64,000 bases of DNA. Source: Saxidomus purpurata. Taxonomy: Eukaryota > Mollusca > Bivalvia > Venerida > Veneridae. The notes under the pieces were generated by a model. That model did no database searches. It was not told where the DNA came from and was given only the letters and a program-made list of their open reading frames with translations. The stretch lies in the NCBI GenBank assembly GCA_022818135.1, contig JAFMSR010000001.1:8408334-8472333 (forward strand), given 5' to 3'. Shown here piece after piece: positions 35,504 to 47,957 of the stretch. The position numbers were made by a program, and so were the translations under genes. Each line of letters opens with the position of its first letter. Positions within the stretch are counted from its first letter, which is position 1.

Positions 35504-36057
35504 TAAGTATAAAAGTATCAATTAATATATTGAAATTAAGTATCTTCAATAAATGATATCATAGAATGTAAAAATTAGAAGAACAGAAGTAATTAGATAG
35601 GCACATAGACTAGTTTCACATTAAACGCTCAACTCAAGTTTCAGTGCGAAACTATTCTATATGAAAAGAACCAAGGGTTACAAGTTCTTTTCTGAATATT
35701 TTTAAGCAGTTTATTATTGATGATGTACCTTCCCCTTAGTTTAAGCATAACATTGAAGTATATTCACAAAATTGAATAGTTTTATTATTCATATAGACTA
35801 TATTAGCATCTGTTTGACTCAATTTTTAATGTGAAACTAGTCTATGTGCAACAGTGCACATAGACCAGTTTCGAATTAACAAAAGTTGGCAAGTGTCTGA
35901 TAGAATATAAGGACAAATTAGTTTTTTTCCTTTTATTAACTTCAGTACAAGGAAGATTTTCACACAGTATGTGGGTACTGACTTGATATTTCAGAATATA
36001 GAAAAAAAGTACTTTTGAAAAAAATGTTAGATAGGCTAGTTTCGCGTTGAGCCCTCG

Positions 36058-36066
36058 ATATATACT
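36058..36066 (+). promoter_or_regulatory. TATA-like box of lectin copy B, beside transposon end
   Basis: TATATAC lies about 59 bp upstream of the lectin ATG and directly abuts the right end of the 3659-bp element. The duplicated ATAT restores a TATA-like box on the gene side. Distal promoter sequence present in copy A is displaced 3.7 kb away. Confidence 0.5.
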
Positions 36067-36122
36067 GGCAAGCATCTGCAACTATCACAGGATCTTTATA
36101 CTTCCAGATAACATATCAGAAA

Positions 36123-39100
36123 ATGGAGCTTTCCTACATCGTCATTCTGCTTGTTGGAGTTGCTGCTGTAAGAGCAGGTAAGAGTTTAAATTTATTATTA
36201 CACAGTTTATACATATTTGCTCGAGCTCGACTGCAAAACATGTTACTTCAACTTAGGCCTACCGCTATCGTAATATCATCCAACAAATTAATCATCAGAA
36301 AGTGTAGGCAATTTTCATTCTGGTTGAGCATATAAAGCTGCACTGATCGGCGTACGTATAGGGCCTATATATATATATATACTCTTTATGTTGCTTGTGC
36401 AAGAGAAAAAACCTACTAAGATGTGACTTGGGTTCCGGAACTCGAGTCGTCTAGGTTGCGAATCAAACACCGTTACCGTTAGTACACCGAGCACTCAGCA
36501 TAGTTATTAGAAACTCACGTATGTTCTCACTATTTGATATATGTGACTGTCATATTATTTGTACTGTTTTCATTTGGCCACATGAAAGACATATGTCTTC
36601 CTGGCCATATAATTATCTAAATGTAAGGTTGTCCGAACTCTATGCATCGGCGAATTACTTCCTTTACTGAAACGTACTATTCGCTACTGGCTGCGTTGCA
36701 GTGAAATTGCATTGTATTGCTATATATAATACGGAATGTTGTATTTGGATATGTCCCTTAGGGTATCACATAGTAGAGTTGTCACTTTCTTTTATGCTTA
36801 TGCAACCGAATCTCCTTAGATGATATTCTCCAAGATATTACACGAGATATTGAATTTCGCCAAATGTTCGATTTACGCTGTTGTAGGTGGAAGAGAAGTG
36901 GCGTCTTGTAAGTCGATTCAGTTTGTACGGTTTCCATGTACTTTTGTATAAGAGCTTGTGTGCTAAACAAAGTCAAGCTAGAACATAAAAAAATTGTAAT
37001 GTTAAAGTTTGTGGCATTTACATTTGATCATCATAGACCTTATATATGAATAAATATGAGAAATGTTTGTCTACTACATTAGATAGCGCACTACCTTATC
37101 ACAAATGCAACCCGGGTTCGATCCTTTACAAGCGTCTGTGATATTCTCAAGTTGTGACAATCAAACATTTGTTCTTCAAAACATGTAACATTACAATTTA
37201 TATATCGAGTACAGTGGAAACTTGACCACCATACAGAAAGACAATTTAGAAAGTATATTGGTTCCAGTATGGCTCGCGATTTTGTTTTTTCATACAAACA
37301 GTATAGCATTTAGGTTTTATTATGTCATAAGCAACACGCAGGCTGATAGGTGGCAAACATGTAAAGTTATTATACGGGGCAGGTGTGAAGTCTTTTCATT
37401 TTTGCGTCAACCACGAACAATGGTTCAGATCAGGGGCTGAAATGTTCATTTGAGAATAGTCCGTAATGTCACCACATCAGGGTCCGAAGTGTCAACTACA
37501 TTTCTCTAGGAATTAAAGTGTCGAGGGGTCGAAAAGTCTGGTTTTAACCGTAGTTCAGTCGTTTTCACAGGAGGGCAGTTAGACATCATTCAGTAGTACT
37601 GTCAACGGGCAGTATATTTTAAGATCGGTAGTTTACGATGAAATACATTCTTTATCAATGGAAGTATTTACAAGAGCGACCACGTGATCAAAACAAAAAG
37701 TATAAATAATGATAATGAAAATTTACAGCCGTGTAATGCAGTCGCTAAACGTGTCGTTTCAAAGTTTATTTGACATGCACAATCACTGAAACTTAAATGT
37801 TTATATCTGAAAATTGTATACGAAATCTATGGAACTACATACTTCGGACTCGCGTTATGCAATGCTGCATACTATTAGCAAATTAATACGCGTTTATCAT
37901 CACGTCTTTTTGATAAAAGATTCGCATTATAAATTATTGAAACAATATAACTCTTGGAAATTGTGTCAACAATAACACCTCTTCATTTTCTTAAGCGTAA
38001 TTATGTTATTGTTCCTTCCATGGAAGGGACACTTAAAATTGTACAGACACACTTGACTGAACAATGCAGCACGTAAGCCGTTTTTCGGTGTGTTTCCGTT
38101 ATAATTAAACGTTGTGATATTGCCTTCTACAAAATGGTGTGACAGTTATAAAATATCAGTTCTGTGAAAGGGGTCACACTGAAACGCTAAATTATTTAGG
38201 CTAGGTAAGCTATTGCACACATAGGATCTATACAAAATAAGCTATTGCACGTTGGACTTGCGATTTCGCCCGACAATGCGTTTGCTTTTGCATTATGAGT
38301 TTGACAAATAGCTGAAAGAATGTTAATTTACATATCGTTTGTATAGCATAGAAATATGCTAATATTGTTGCTGGAAGTATTGGCGCGAACTTATCATGTG
38401 ACCATATAAAAGTAGATCTAGCGTGACGTAGTAACAGGTGCGTGGAGTATTAAATATTGTAGTTCCTAATGCCTGAATTTGCTTAGACTGTCGTAGTTTG
38501 TACTTCAATAAAATATATAGACAGATGTGCCCTAGAAGGAACTTTTGGAATGCTATAACTTGTATTCTTATATGAATGAATCACGTTCAAAGGGCAGAAT
38601 TATTTTAAAAAGGGCAGTTTGGGTTGTCCCCTTTTAAATCATCTGTAATACCGGAATGAGTTCTAAGGTCACATGATCTCAGAACTAATAATAGAAATAC
38701 AAAAGCATATACATGCACTCTAGTTCAAATGAAATGTGCCAATTAAAACTAAGGCATTGTTGAGAAAACTGGTCAACAATGTCTTACGAGAATTATATGT
38801 TCTTGACATTTCATCATTTAAGGTTGAAGGATAATATATAAAAATTATCTAGTCTACCTTAGTGTTTGATGCCAACTGAAACTTGAAGATATTTCTGATT
38901 TAGATAAAAATACTACACGTGCAGAAGGTGCAATAGGTACTAAACAGAGAAATGTTTTTTTCATTAACATTACAATTTGACCTCAGGCAATGTCAATACT
39001 TTAATCTCATGTCATTTTGTGAAAGTAGTTTTCTGTAACTGTTTTTAACACAGGTTTATTTTTGTATTCGATATACTGTACATGCACACTGTTTAACATA

Positions 39101-42100
39101 CCCAAACGACAGCGTACTGAGAAAAATAATGACGCATTTAACTGAAAAAGCTTTATAATCCAACATTTTGAGGGATGGGGTGCAGGTTCAACACCGTTTC
39201 ATCAGTTGACCAAGTCATCGTTTCTTTGAAAAAAACACTTTTTGATCCAGCTTTCTAACATTACGTGTCACATCGGTATGAAGGGGCTCGAATCCTGACA
39301 TTTGAAAAGTTATAGGTTTAGTGATTACAAGTTACTACGCTTAACAACTAGACCACAGAGACAGGTGTACAAACAAGTACATCCAAATACCATAGAAATA
39401 TCGAGAATTTTTTATTGCCTGAAACTGGCAAAAAAGGTCACTCGCCAAAAAAAGTTTATTAAATTTCGAGCAAAGCTTTTTTTGTGGATAAATTCAGAAA
39501 CAGAAAATGGTATTTTTCAGTATCTTTTTGTACAGCATAAACGCAAAGTCATTTAGATTAAATTACCGCGTAGGCAATTTTAAAAGCATTATTTTGATAC
39601 CAATTTTATTGCTTTACGCCCAAAAGTGAATCTCACATGTTCATGTGTTGTGGATAAAGAAATCCCACTCGAGGGTTGAGATACATTCAAAAACGAGGCT
39701 CTGCCGAGTTTTTTTGGACGTATCTCAACCAGATTTGATTTGAGGTGGGATTTTCTTATCCACAACTCAATGGACATGGTAGATTTATTTTCTCACCGTT
39801 CTAATCGCATTTTCACACAAGTAAGAATGAATAAGTGCAAATACAGGATGAGGATGAAAAAATGAAAATCAACTTTTTCTCGAATTTTACTTCACAATTT
39901 TACAGTCATTTATCGATTTTTATGTCTGCTTACAATTAACATAAAAATATTCCGGCAGCTATGTGAGATAAGCGATGTGAGATAAGGTTATCTATCATCG
40001 GTAAATGCGCGGAAATATGTATCTCATAGGTGAGAACAAATGATCTCAGTACAGTAAGTACAATACAAAATTTGTTTCCGTACAACCAACGTAAAAATGG
40101 CGCGACATGGTCATGTTTGCGCAGTCATGGTAACGTTATGTACAAAAATAACGTCAAATAAAATATAGATCTAAATCAGAAATATCTTCAAGTTTCAGTT
40201 GGTACCTAACACTAAGGTAGACTAGAGAATTGTTATATGGTATCCTTCCATCTTAAAACAGCCGTAACTTGACAACAGCTAATACACATATTTAACTTTC
40301 AGATTATAACGTCGCTCTCAAAAAACCAGCAGAGCTATCCAGTGTTTATTCTATTCACCCGCAAGCAAAGGCTGATTTGGCTGTAGACGGCGATTTAACA
40401 CAGGACTACAACCCAAATTTTAGTTGTTTCCATACAGATAGCACGACTGACAATTGGTGGTACGTAGACTTGCAAGCAACATACACTATAGGAACTATTG
40501 TTGTGTACAATCGGCAAGATTGTTGTGGTAAGTACTGTCCAGACGATTTTAAGAGGGTTAATTCTAAATGTATTACAGGTTAAAATACATGCAAAAATTG
40601 CACTCAGACCGACTTTCAAACGACGACACACATTACTGCGAAGTGTTCATGCACATGGAATTCGCAAAGTCAAGCTTTTCATTGTATACTGGCCCTTAGA
40701 TTTCAGCCAATGTTACATTAAGGTTATCTCAGTTACACGAATTATTTAACAGAACACTTGAATTAATATTCTTTTTTTTTTTCGAGCGATATGAAAACAT
40801 TTGATGCGCTCTTTTCGAAGTACCAGGTAGTGTTCGTAAAGGGAAACACCACTGCATCAAAGTCGTAAATGGCTTCTAAAAAGCGGATGCGGAGAAATAT
40901 ATCACTTCTTTGTGTAATTGCTACAAATAAACGTTCGCGTAGGAATACATCACTGCTTAGTGGGCAATGTGTACACTACCACGGTAGCGCTGAAATGTGT
41001 GCTTTTGTGTGGGGCATTTTAGGTAAATACGATTTTGGTATCGCAGTATGTACAGTACGGAATCATTTTACGTAATGACGTCACGCTCTATGTATAGAAT
41101 TGACCTTACGCCAGGAGAGATGTAGCCACGCCCACAGAAATCAAGGGGCACTACTCCTGCGAAGTCCGACAAACACAGGAAACGCTCAAACCGATCTCTA
41201 TTGAACTAAGTCTGAAATCATTAGTTTATTTCTTTATTCGATAATATTTAACTGTACTATGATCCTTTTGATGATTTCAAAAATAAATCTATAAAAGTGT
41301 GAATTTCGTTTTAAAGGGAGGGGGTACACAATTTTCGAAACGCGTGCGGATTAAAGCTAGTTATTTGCATATGCGTGGCAATCATTTGTATTTTTATGAA
41401 ATGCTGTTTTAATAAGCATCATTGAATCCGATATCAAATATTTGCGGTAGCATGATTATGTCCGCTGCGCATTAATTATTAAATACTCTTCAAAGAGGCG
41501 CCAACAGTATACTGTTAATTAAAAATCTCTTAAAGATAAGACATCAATAAGCATTTTTTATAAACATGTGTCATCAATAAAAGTAACTGTGTGACCTTGG
41601 TTTCTAATTTTGTATTTCGTGGAAGACTTAATTTTTGCAAGCGGTTCTGTGAGCTGGGTCGTGCTATGGGTCTTATGTTTTAGGCAATGTGACACTTCTA
41701 TAAGTAAAACAAAACCGATAATATGCAGAGCATTTCTAAGCATATATATTTTTATCATTTTGATACGACTTCTGACAGATGTTTTTAAACAATTGTATGT
41801 CCAGCTAGAAAAATCATTTATTTATCTAAATTACTTTTTAAATCAAATGAAACAGATTCATCGGACTGACTGACTAATTGGAGTCATTTACTCGTTACCA
41901 GCCGTAGTCATATGACCCAGCGTGGCTTATACTATTATTGTGCACTTATAGTTTATAATGAGCAAGTCCACTAAAAAAAATTTAATATATATTCGCACAC
42001 ACACACACAAACATGATGACACGTTTTGATAAGACACACTTTACAAAACATTTTATTAAATCACTCTAAAATGTATGAAGAGTCACAACACTGCGGACCT

Positions 42101-45100
42101 AAAATAAAATTGGTCCGTGACAAAACTCTTAAAATTTAGAAACTAAACCCGGTAACAAGATACATGACTTTCACGATAAAAAAGATCTATTTCTAAGAAG
42201 TACTATTCCTTACATAGAAAATACCTGAAATTGCATGTCCGTCAACGGATTAATTGTAATGTTTGTCGGACAAAATGGCGGCTAGTAACCATACTCGCCA
42301 CGTGTTGTAGCAGCTAGCTGTTTGATTGGTCTGATAAGAGATTACTATCTGTCAATCAAGAACCTGGCGTAAGGTCAATTGTTTGAGGGTGAAAATTGAT
42401 AAAAGCAAAAGTTCACGGAGGAATTCATCACATAAATGAATTTATGTTTAGAGTATTCATATAATATGTGTTTATATCTTATAAGTTTTACTATTGACAA
42501 ATACTCAGTATTTTCGATACTTGTGATAAGTCTTTTGAAGTTCTATCTATGGGTGGCCATTTGCTTATTGTATACTTTTTCAATTTATTTGTATATTTAT
42601 CATGTTTTATTTATGCAAATAGATGAAACTTTAATAAAGTAAACAAATAACGTTACGACTTAATGGCTGTGAATTTCTACAAACAAACGTTCGCGAAAAA
42701 TACATCACTGCTTAACATATTTTCACATTTAAGAAATAATCTATGGCTTGGAGTGCTTTATCATTACATTTTCATTTTTACATTTATTGATACGACAGTA
42801 TCCTAAATGCATACATAGATGTGTCAGCAGCAATAATACCCGTTAACCAATGGCGTATTGTTTCATAAATGTTTGATTGTCGAAATGTGTACCCTGTAAG
42901 CAGTGATGTATTCCGACGTAGCAATTTGCACGCTTTGAGCAGTGATGCATAACTCTTTAACGTTTGTTCTTAGTAATTGACATTCATTAAGTAGTATTCT
43001 TATATGCCTATGATATATTTGTTTAGTCAGTTCGAGTGCTTAAAATAATGATTAAAGCACTCGGAAAAGTAGGCGGAGTTTCGGATATGGAAGTAGCTCA
43101 TTCCGACTTTTCTAATTTACTCCCAAGCAGAAAATAAAGTATAGAAAAAGAAATAATATCTGTATAAATACATCAGTGGCATGAAAATTAGCCTACTGAT
43201 ATGGTATTTCTTTTACAATGTTTTACCATACACTTCTTCTAAATAAATATACGTATTGCTGATAACAAACGTTAGTTTTCGCACTAATTCATTAAAGCTT
43301 AATATATTGTTGAACTGCAGCTGCAAGAGCAAGAGAAATTAAAATTTTGGTTGGTGATTCCTTGGATGATATGTCCGAAGCTGCATCCGTTAATGAGTTC
43401 GGTTCTATCGATAACATAACCATGCCAACAAATACAGCAGGAAGATACGTTAAATTTACACAACAGATACCGGAAGGAGAAATTTTACATTTGTGCGAGA
43501 TTCAAGTATATGCAGGTATATGTCTGAAGATTTATACGTAGGGCTTACGTTAGGTTGTTATGTTTGAGTTAATATAGCATGTGTTTCAGCTGAACTGCAG
43601 AGTATGATGTCAAAGGTGGCAATTTGTTTTTCGTCGAATGTTTCTAATCAGTATGGGTCAAAACGTATCGTTGGATATTTTGCTTTAAAGCTGCTCGCTC
43701 TCAGTTACCGTTGAAAAAAATATATCTAAAAAAATTGACGTTATTATACATAAATATAAAACTAAAGGCTAGAATCAAGTTATATGCAAAACTCTAGGTA
43801 GGAATTTGCAGAAATCGATTGAAAATGTCAGTTACACGGCACCGCTACACTATATGTTTATATTGAAATTTCAAAAGCGTTTGCAACGCTTTTGAATTTG
43901 GTAGCGTATTTTTTGAAATTGAGAGATAGACGTGACAGGAATTTATACTGGAGCCTTTTTACATGACAATATGGTCTTAAATACGTTATTTACATACAGT
44001 TTGAAGAACTTTATTTTTTACCAAAATCTGAGAGCGAGCAGCTTTAAAGTTACCCTTCAACATTTTCCATATAATGTTATGGTCAAGAACAACGCTGAAA
44101 ACATGTACATGTTGAGTTATACAAAGTAATGTCTCTAATCGAAAGATATGAATTTAAATTATACCTAACAAAAAGGGTGGGTTCTCATTATTTGACAGGG
44201 ATAGTAAACAATCAGATGTTTCACTGATTTTCTCTATACATGTATATTCAGTGGAAAACAAGACTCTGATACACATACATATATATTTTGTTATAACTTT
44301 GGCAATGTTCATTTTTCAAGTAGTATAAATCAGTGTTTAATATCTTTCTTAAAATTATGATGGTCACTTTGAAAGGTAATTATGAAATAACAATAGTTTC
44401 TGTCATGAGCATGAGGTTCAGATCGAAATATCCGTCACCGAGGGTAACTGTTTTGGCGGGAACGATTCTCTTCCGAGTTCCCGCAAAACAGCTACTCGAG
44501 GTGACGGATATTTCTATCTGAGCCGAATGTTTATGATGCAAACTGTTTCTTGCATACCGTCTTGCACTTTAAAGAAGATTTCTAACTGCAAACTTATCAA
44601 AATGATGAATTATCATTAACAAACGATATTCCGACGTTGTGTTTAAGAAAGTGACGTCACAATGTTTATTACGTTACGTCATAAGTAATTCACGACAGTC
44701 GTCTATGCCAGACCGGGTTTTCTTGCATATCGGATCGGCTTTTCCGGTGATTATGCCCATGCTGGAAAATCTTGTCTTATATTTTTCCCGTCTTTATCGG
44801 TTTTCATGGTATCACATGACGTTTTATGAATGGACGAGTGATGTCAACAGAAGTTATCGAACTTAATTTTGGAAATATTCCAATTATTTTTGCAAGGCAA
44901 TTTGGCAAGTGGGGCAAGAAAATGTAGAATTTTTTCAGATGAAAGTGATAGTTATTGAGGCACACATAAAACTGTATATCAGAAATTTCCATTTTAGCGG
45001 AAAATACATTTTTACGATAGAGAAACAGAAGTTATAGGGCATGAAATTGTAAACAGTGGCCAGGTGGCACTGTGATGAAAGTATTGCGATATTCATTTTG

Positions 45101-45444
45101 CGCCGGTACCGTGGGGCAACCGGTACGATTGGGACTGAGTCGTATAAGAACCGGTATATCCTGCGAACTACACAACATTACCAAATGTTACACACTTTGT
45201 AATTTGTCTTCAGAATGACTAATTTAGTACTCTAAATACAATAGTTGAATATTCTATGTAGATCTAGCCCAGTAAATGTTGGAATACAGTAACAGTTCAG
45301 TTGCAAAATAACGCTCTTAATATACATATGACAAGTTGCCAGTACAAAATATTTTCAGATCCATGCGCAAGTAATCCATGTGTGTGTGGCGAAACATGCA
45401 CAAATACTAACGCTCAAGAATACACATGCACGTGCGAATTATGA
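36123..45444 (+). CDS. F-type (fucose-binding) lectin, copy B, four exons
   Basis: Exons 36123-36177, 40303-40527, 43321-43515 and 45359-45444, all GT-AG with phase 1 junctions, give 186 residues. Residues 1-18 are a signal peptide (MELSYIVILLVGVAAVRA). Residues 19-158 form one F-type lectin (fucolectin/FTP) domain. The fucose-binding motif is exact: His62, 26 residues, Arg89-Gln-Asp91, four residues, Arg96; the vicinal Cys92-Cys93 pair is present, and Cys60 and Cys152 (LCEIQVYA) match the usual long-range disulfide. Residues 159-186 begin an EGF-like domain (DPCASNPCVCGETC ... YTCTCEL) that stops before the sixth cysteine. The next bases encode YDGENCEE in another frame, indicating an old indel shared by all copies. 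The protein is probably secreted and binds fucosylated microbial or self glycans. Expression may be affected by the element at its promoter. Confidence 0.88.
38122..38905. repeat. Segment present in B and C, absent from A
   Basis: About 730-750 bp in lectin intron 1. Its right end (about 38822-38905) is an inverted partner of 40172-40255 (shared TTGAAGATATTTCTGATTTAG and complement). A retains only about 38 bp of that homology at the junction (about 21943), suggesting a deletion in A rather than insertion in B and C. Confidence 0.6.
39281..39364 (-). repeat. tRNA(Thr-TGT)-like SINE head, copy B
   Basis: Counterpart of the copy A sequence at 21457-21540, with box B (GGATTCGAGCCCC) and box A regions retained on the minus strand. 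Confidence 0.5.
39647..39766. repeat. Hairpin-repeat family 2, copy B
   Basis: Arms GTTGTGGATAAAGAAATCCC and GGGATTTTCTTATCCACAAC with the apex AACGAGGCTCTGCCGAGTT at 39692-39710, identical to the apex of family 1 although the arms are unrelated. Confidence 0.9.
41102..42376. mobile_element. 1275-bp TIR element in lectin B intron 2
   Basis: Terminal inverted repeats GACCTTACGCCAGG / CCTGGCGTAAGGTC flanked by AATT on both sides (41098-41101 and 42377-42380). Copy A (19709-19735) and copy C (55272-55285) keep the empty site with one AATT. It contains small frames of no recognisable family and a short (AC)n run at about 41996-42009. Non-autonomous. Confidence 0.9.
43683..44049. mobile_element. 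MITE with 22-bp TIR, copy B
   Basis: Same element as 18096-18463, with both CTTTAAAGCTGCTCGCTCTC ends and the inner AAAAGCGTTTGCAACGCTTT palindrome intact. Confidence 0.8.
44393..44777 (+). repeat. Hairpin-repeat family 1, lectin copy B (intron 3)
   Basis: Hairpin core at about 44411-44523, with a decayed apex (ACGATTCTCTTCCGAGTT). The right part contains GACGTCACAATGTTTATTACG and ends in GCATATCGGATCGG-type sequence. Confidence 0.8.
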
Positions 45445-46115
45445 TGGTGAAAATTGCGAGGAAATTTGGGAATGGACCTGTTGATGTATGTTTTTTTATC
45501 ACGGAAACTTGATTCACTATTCGGTTTTCAAAACACTTCAAAATCAAGCAACAATGAGCGTAAATGTAAATCAAAGCATTCAAAATACTGATGTGTTAAT
45601 TAAGGTCAGGCAAGCAATACGTAAATGCTAAATATATAGATTTAGACTAGTTTCACTTTGACCCCTCGATATGCATGTACCAATTAGAAGAATACGCTTG
45701 TGTCGTACAACTCTGTATGTTCAAGTCAAAATAACTTTGATTCTCTTATTCCATTATTGTAATTTTAATTGTATATTTATTCAAATTTGACAGTAATCAT
45801 TTAAAAGTTCTTTTACTAAATCAGTGCCATTTGGAAACGGCTCACCGTCATTTAAGTAATATAACGCAATTGAACACTTTTGTGGCATATAAGTTTTATG
45901 GCGGTAACTTAGTGCAATAATTAAATGTACATATGTAAACTGTCCCATTGATTTTAGGACGAAAGCTTTGATATATTATTTTGCGAAAAATGTAATGTAT
46001 ATATTACTCCGCTTCGAACTATTTCTTTTTGCGGAGTTGTCTATGGTTGTTTGGAACGAAGTAACTTCATAATTGTTGGTACATTGCATGTTGGTCTGTG
46101 CGTTTGTTAACTCTA

Positions 46116-46142
46116 GGACGGTTGTCTTTTCGACAACCGTCC
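46116..46142. repeat. GGACGGTTGTC hairpin, copy B
   Basis: Perfect 11-bp stem with TTTTC spacer; the counterpart in A is at 15966. Confidence 0.7.
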
Positions 46143-47093
46143 CAAAGATTGATAAACACAGCGGAGAAATACTCCGATTCTAATTCTGACGTCTTCCGCA
46201 TATTTTCTTTCAATATTAGATTCTTAAACTTCATTTTTTGTATGATATAGTTTTGCATAATGCTTGAATGGCGGTATAAATTAGGAGTCTCAGAGTGAAT
46301 CCTAACAGCCGTCATTTGTGCCCGATTACGCAAAAGAGTGGTCATAGTTGTTACGCCAGTTAGATATAACTGTTTTTTTATAACCTATTTTATGGCTTGG
46401 ATTGCTTTATCAAAAATGAATGCATTTCCCGTTGATATTGTGCCAACGTAATAATGCACTCGAACTTTGCCAACAATGTTAAACAAAGTGCAAGTTTAAA
46501 AGTTTCCCTATTGTGATGATATTTTAGATAATGAGCTAGGTAATAATGTTAGTAGAAAAATTAGTAGAATTAAAAGAACCGTTTACGTTCTAAACTATTG
46601 CCTCTTTGGTTGTACAGTTTGGTGGTTTTCATTGTCCAACTTTGTATCATTATTAATTTCAACGTGATCGGATAATCTATGAAATTATTAGAATACAAAT
46701 TTGAAAATAATACATCTGACAGGACCTAGCTCTGCCAGACAATATCAATGAAAAAAGTGTTTGTAGTTATAGTAGTTTAGTAATGTTTGGCCTTTTAATA
46801 AAAGCTCAAAGGCTAGTTCTATGCTACGAATGAACTTCGAGTGACCAAACAAACTGGCGTCAAGAAGACATAAAGGAATTCTAGAATTTATTTTTGTTAC
46901 TTCTTTTCGTGTTGATGTTTAGTTTGAGGAATGTTTTAATTCTTCAAAGTACCACTGTTAAGGTCTTTTCGTCAAACCTGTAAAATTAAAAACGGATTTA
47001 AGTTAAGGTTTTATATTTGATTAACTTTTTGATTTACTAATTAATGACATTTTATTGGTAATACACTAACGGAATACATGTTTACAATTTCAG

Positions 47094-47197
47094 ATTCATG
47101 GACTAATTTTCAATACAACTACGATATCGACGTCAGCTTAAACTGTCTTCTGTCTTTTCTCTGGCAAATAAATTTTAAATGTATTCCAAGGCTTTGA
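47094..47197 (+). other. Candidate lectin exon 5, copy B
   Basis: After TTTACAATTTCAG a phase 1 frame reads DSWTNFQYNYDIDVS, then LNCLLSFLWQINFKCIPRL and TGA, with an AATAAA nearby at about 47166. To be used, exon 4 would need splicing at the GTATGT after WTC; in B and C a TGA precedes that donor, in A it is TCA. Probably a relic of a longer ancestral gene. Confidence 0.25.
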
Positions 47198-47957
47198 TTG
47201 TTTATTTCAATATAATAATTATTATTATTATATGTTTTCGACACACCAATTGTTCTATGGCATTATACCATTGTAAACCGTTCCGTCACTAACCATTGAA
47301 TAAGCGAGTCAAATTTCTAAAAAAGAAATGTAGCAAGAACAGGAAGCACCCACGGGTAACCTATTTTTCACACAATAACTAGTACCTGTTTTAATGCCTA
47401 GTCAATCGAAATCACCAGGCCAAATTGGACAACGATTGTGTGCAGATTTAATGTCGGCTTTCGCCATGAATTTTGACTTTACTAAACGCGGGATAATGTG
47501 AACCGTATTATCAAATTTCGAGTACTGAATATGACAATACTTTTGATTTATAAATTGTTTATACTAAAAAGGGATTAACAATATGATGGTTATCAAATGT
47601 CAATTGTTACTTACCCCATAGGATGTACACGCAAGCTGGATGACGGCGACTTAAAAACTGCCTGATTATCCTCATAAACTGCCAGATTATCATCTCTAAT
47701 GAACCGTCTTTGTATAACGTTGAATTAAGAATAGTGCTATGAAAGTTTTATTTGATTGTACTGGTACTCTGGGGCCATTTTATTTAAGTTTAAATTCCGT
47801 TTGGGACCCTGATAATAAAATGTTTGCATCACCTTTTAAACCTCTTTTATTCAAAACATTACATTGTTCGTAGCAAAAACAGGGCTTGTGATTTGCAGGC
47901 TGCATCTATAATGTCCACAGCCTGTTCTCAACGATTTGCCACAGCCTGTTAGGAAGA

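Larger units (their letters stand above)
32399..36057. mobile_element. 3659-bp TIR element inserted in lectin B promoter
   Basis: Ends are CGAGGGCTCAACGCGAAACT(AGCCTA) in inverted orientation, flanked by the 4-bp duplication ATAT (32395-32398 and 36058-36061). Copy A has the unoccupied site GTGTATATATACTGG. The interior holds repeated GCGAAACTATTCTATATG motifs near both ends (about 32646, 32808 and 35646, plus related GTGAAACTAGTCTATGTG at 35830), a nested SINE-like repeat and a 37-bp triplication. No transposase is seen, so it is non-autonomous. A solo end-like sequence (GGGGTCAAAGTGAAACTAG) also occurs near 16467, 45650 and 58505. Confidence 0.9.

Noticed and set aside
37222..37440. 72-codon frame shared by A (22793-23011 minus), B and C
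   Set aside because: Open in all copies, but the A-B differences are nearly all amino-acid-changing and no family or splice structure is convincing.
40395..40631. Minus-strand frame opposite lectin exon 2
   Set aside because: Shadow of a real exon on the plus strand.
40869..41075. 68-codon frame with RRNISLL/RRNTSLL repeats in lectin intron 2
   Set aside because: Copy C has lost the ATG, and the repeats derive from a DNA-level motif.
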